A DNA stretch of 64,000 nucleotides from Pseudomonas psychrophila HA-4 (lineage in GTDB: Bacteria > Pseudomonadota > Gammaproteobacteria > Pseudomonadales > Pseudomonadaceae). Shown piece after piece: positions 62,134 to 64,000 of the stretch. Location: positions 124,001-188,000 of the forward strand of contig NZ_ALJC01000128.1 of the NCBI RefSeq assembly GCF_000282975.1, written 5' to 3'. The stretch's first letter is position 1; each line of letters begins with the position of its first letter. A model generated the notes under the pieces. That model did no database searches. It had not been told where the DNA came from and worked only from the letters and a program-made list of their open reading frames with translations. The position numbers and the translations under genes are program-made.

Positions 62134-63722
62134 ATGCAGATTTTATTAACGCGCTAAGACAGGTCATGCAGCAGATCAAGACCTGTCTTGATGAGCACGG
62201 CGACCAGACCGTCGAGATCCTAAAGCGCGTAGCTAACGGTGAGTTGGCGATGGTCGAGACGCTCACCCCCGAAGAAACTGAGCACGTTCGGGTACTGTTT
62301 GGCTGGGTTGCCCAGGTCGGGCCACACAATGTTTGGGCAAAAATACAGCCCGCGCTGGCCGACCTTATCGCGTCTAAAGGCGATATCAAGCCCGACGAAA
62401 TCTTCATTGATCCTGAGTTTGGCAAACTGCTCCCCCAGCTTGAATGGCTAAAAAACAAGCGCACCCAAGCCCGATTTGCGGTGCTGTTGGCGAGCTACAT
62501 CTGCTACGACCAGTTCCACTACCCGCAGCCAGAGACGGGCGTTTACAACATCTCGGGCAGTGCGTTTCAAAAACTCAAGTGGGTCTATCGCTACTGGTTC
62601 AACCAGCTTGAAGTGGCCGAAAAAGGCTCGGCGCTGGAGGACTATTTCGCCTCGCAAACACTGGACTTACTCGCACCGGACACGCCCTCGGTGTCTGTTT
62701 CATGCGCGGGCGACTTGCTCGCTGTCGATGTCCTAACACCTGAGAACACACCGCACCTGTTCGACGACATCACCGACTTCTACAGCACCGCAGACATTGT
62801 GAGCGCTAACCTTGAGTCCACCGTTGATAAGAACCAACCTATTGGGCGCAATCAGGAACCGGGTAAACCTGCGTGCATGAACACCTCTGAGGCGATGTTC
62901 CGTAAGTTTCGCGACGAAGCAAACATCAACTTCTTCAGCACCGCGACCAACCACGCGATGGACTATGAGGAACCGGGCGTACTGGCCACCCTCGACGTGC
63001 TCAAACGATCAGGCGCCCTCTATGCCGGGACAGCCGCTAGTCAGGCCGAACAAGACGATGTGGTTATCTTCGAAAAAGACGGCATTAAAGTCGCCCTGCT
63101 GGCCTACACCTTCGACCTTAACGGTCACCCTATTCCTGCTGACACGCCTTGGCTCGCCAACGAAGTGCGATTCAACGATGTAAACCCGCCGCCTGATTAC
63201 TCACTCATCGAACAACAGGTCGCCACCGCGAAAGCCAAGGGCGCGGACTGGATCATCGCGTACTGCCACTGGGGCTGGGAGTTCGAGATGTACCCCCACG
63301 CCAATATTGTGGACGCGGCGCACAAGGTGATTGCGTACGGCGTTGACACCATTCTGGGCAACCACCCGCATGTCAGTCAGCCTGCGCAACTCATCCCGCG
63401 GGACGGCAAACAGGCTGCGTTGGTCATCTACGCCTTTGGCGACTTTGTGAGTTACCACCCCGAAAGCCGCAACTCCAAACTGGCCTACGCCATCAAGTTC
63501 AACATCGGCAAGGCCAAGGGTTTGACAAGCCTGTTCAACGTGCAAGCGCTGCCTCTCTACATCGTCAATGAAGACCTGGGGAATCAGCGATTCAACTGCC
63601 GCATCGTCAAATTCTTCGACGTGCTAGAAAGACCGGATGACTTTGGCCTGACAGAACTGGAGAAAAGCCAGTTGCCGCACCTGCGCGACAAAGTGTGGAA
63701 CGACATCCTGTCGCCGCTTTAG
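62130..63722 (+). CDS. CapA-family protein (PGA_cap metallophosphatase-like) with N-terminal extension
   Basis: ATG 62130 overlaps the previous stop and is preceded by AGGATATTCAGG. The 530-residue product has about 185 unfamiliar N-terminal residues followed by a CapA-type calcineurin-like domain: SCAGDLLAVD, SANLEST, FFSTATNHAMDY, IAYCHWGWEFEMYPH and LGNHPHVSQP, which provide the metal ligands. CapA proteins act in poly-gamma-glutamate synthesis or hydrolysis. Here, with a porin, an importer and an M14-like peptidase and without CapB/CapC, a hydrolytic role is more plausible. No signal peptide is visible. Confidence 0.85.
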   Translation: MNADFINALRQVMQQIKTCLDEHGDQTVEILKRVANGELAMVETLTPEETEHVRVLFGWVAQVGPHNVWAKIQPALADLIASKGDIKPDEIFIDPEFGKLLPQLEWLKNKRTQARFAVLLASYICYDQFHYPQPETGVYNISGSAFQKLKWVYRYWFNQLEVAEKGSALEDYFASQTLDLLAPDTPSVSVSCAGDLLAVDVLTPENTPHLFDDITDFYSTADIVSANLESTVDKNQPIGRNQEPGKPACMNTSEAMFRKFRDEANINFFSTATNHAMDYEEPGVLATLDVLKRSGALYAGTAASQAEQDDVVIFEKDGIKVALLAYTFDLNGHPIPADTPWLANEVRFNDVNPPPDYSLIEQQVATAKAKGADWIIAYCHWGWEFEMYPHANIVDAAHKVIAYGVDTILGNHPHVSQPAQLIPRDGKQAALVIYAFGDFVSYHPESRNSKLAYAIKFNIGKAKGLTSLFNVQALPLYIVNEDLGNQRFNCRIVKFFDVLERPDDFGLTELEKSQLPHLRDKVWNDILSPL

Positions 63723-63772
63723 AGCATTGCGCAGTAGATGCTTGCGCGCAGGGAGCCAAGCACCTCTCCCGC
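63723..63772. other. Short spacer before the REPIN-like repeat
   Basis: No gene is supported here. The open frames overlapping this and the following inverted repeat have no family features and depend on the repeat. Confidence 0.5.
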
Positions 63773-63918
63773 GTAGCAGTTGCCGAGCCTTGCGAGGCTA
63801 CGTCCGGCGGCGCAGCCGTCGTCAATCGGCTATCGCGATTCCCCAGTTAAATCCGATATGCAGGATTTACGATCGCTTCGCAATCGGACGTAGCCTCGCA
63901 AGGCTCGGCAACTGCTAC
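63773..63918. repeat. REPIN-like element with perfect 34-bp inverted arms
   Basis: The left arm (63773-63806, beginning GTAGCAGTTGCCGAGC) and the right arm (63885-63918, ending GGCAACTGCTAC) are perfectly complementary over 34 bp. Each arm holds its own small hairpin AGCCT-TGCG-AGGCT, so each is a REP and the pair is a REPIN. Between them lie 78 bp with further partial symmetry. Confidence 0.85.
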
Positions 63919-64000
63919 AGGGTGTCGATTTGCCACGAATAATCAGCCATTTCGTACGACGTTTCCCTTTCAATCATGCGAAGCTTCCGAGAAAATCCCG

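Noticed and set aside
63727..63942. 71-codon frame within the closing inverted repeat
   Set aside because: It is composed almost entirely of the REPIN arms and lacks coding features.
1..64000. CRISPR array or tRNA/rRNA genes
   Set aside because: No regularly spaced short repeats and no cloverleaf or rRNA-like sequence was noticed on reading either strand; a covariance-model scan would be decisive.

Overview
The window reads as chromosomal DNA of a Pseudomonas species, probably of the P. fluorescens/P. fragi side of the genus. The evidence is gene order (phoH end-ybeY-corC-lnt ... leuS-lptE-holA ... lipA-lipB ... dacA-rlpA-rodA-mrdA-rlmH-rsfS-nadD-proA ... ubiX-mpl-eatR-eutBC ... ppa), which follows a conserved Pseudomonas block as I remember it from P. 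aeruginosa, plus many REP-type hairpins and genus-typical proteins. The backbone is moderately GC-rich.

Layout. 1-8.8 kb: ribosome maturation (ybeY), lipoprotein acylation (lnt), leuS, LPS assembly (lptE) and DNA polymerase III delta (holA). 8.9-23 kb: ribosome rescue factor arfA with a terminator inside its reading frame, two MltB-type lytic transglycosylases, LD-carboxypeptidase, lipoate synthesis (lipB-lipA), and a minus-strand elongasome block (dacA, rlpA, rodA, mrdA) with rlmH, rsfS, nadD and proA. 23-29.5 kb: mpg, a DedA-PAP2 fusion, a LON-domain protein, an LrgA/LrgB pair, a MORN-repeat/caspase-like lipoprotein and a NAD(P)-binding protein.

29.6-41.3 kb is a conspicuously AT-rich island of nine minus-strand genes: aminotransferase, 2-hydroxyacid dehydrogenase relative, FAD-linked oxidase, ABC-2 exporter (ATPase plus two permeases), a large Cys/Met-type PLP enzyme, a PaaK-like adenylating enzyme and an ABC-F ATPase. 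An identical 13-bp direct repeat lies at both ends. It looks like a laterally acquired, compact small-molecule biosynthesis, export and self-protection cluster with no NRPS or PKS. An ABC-F protein in such a setting hints at a ribosome-targeting product. I recognise no described cluster with this composition; it is the best candidate for an undescribed system here.

41.3-53.8 kb returns to backbone: yceK-like lipoprotein, ubiX, mpl, then ethanolamine catabolism (divergent sigma-54 activator eatR; aldehyde dehydrogenase, permease, eutB, eutC) with two near-identical sigma-54 promoters, then DedA, mtfA and ppa. 53.9-64 kb: an S24-type repressor with an adjacent structured RNA candidate, ilvE, and a regulator/porin/MFS/metallopeptidase/CapA-like locus that may take up and hydrolyse a peptide-like substrate. 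A large REPIN-like inverted repeat closes the window. I saw no tRNA, rRNA, CRISPR array, transposase or integrase.
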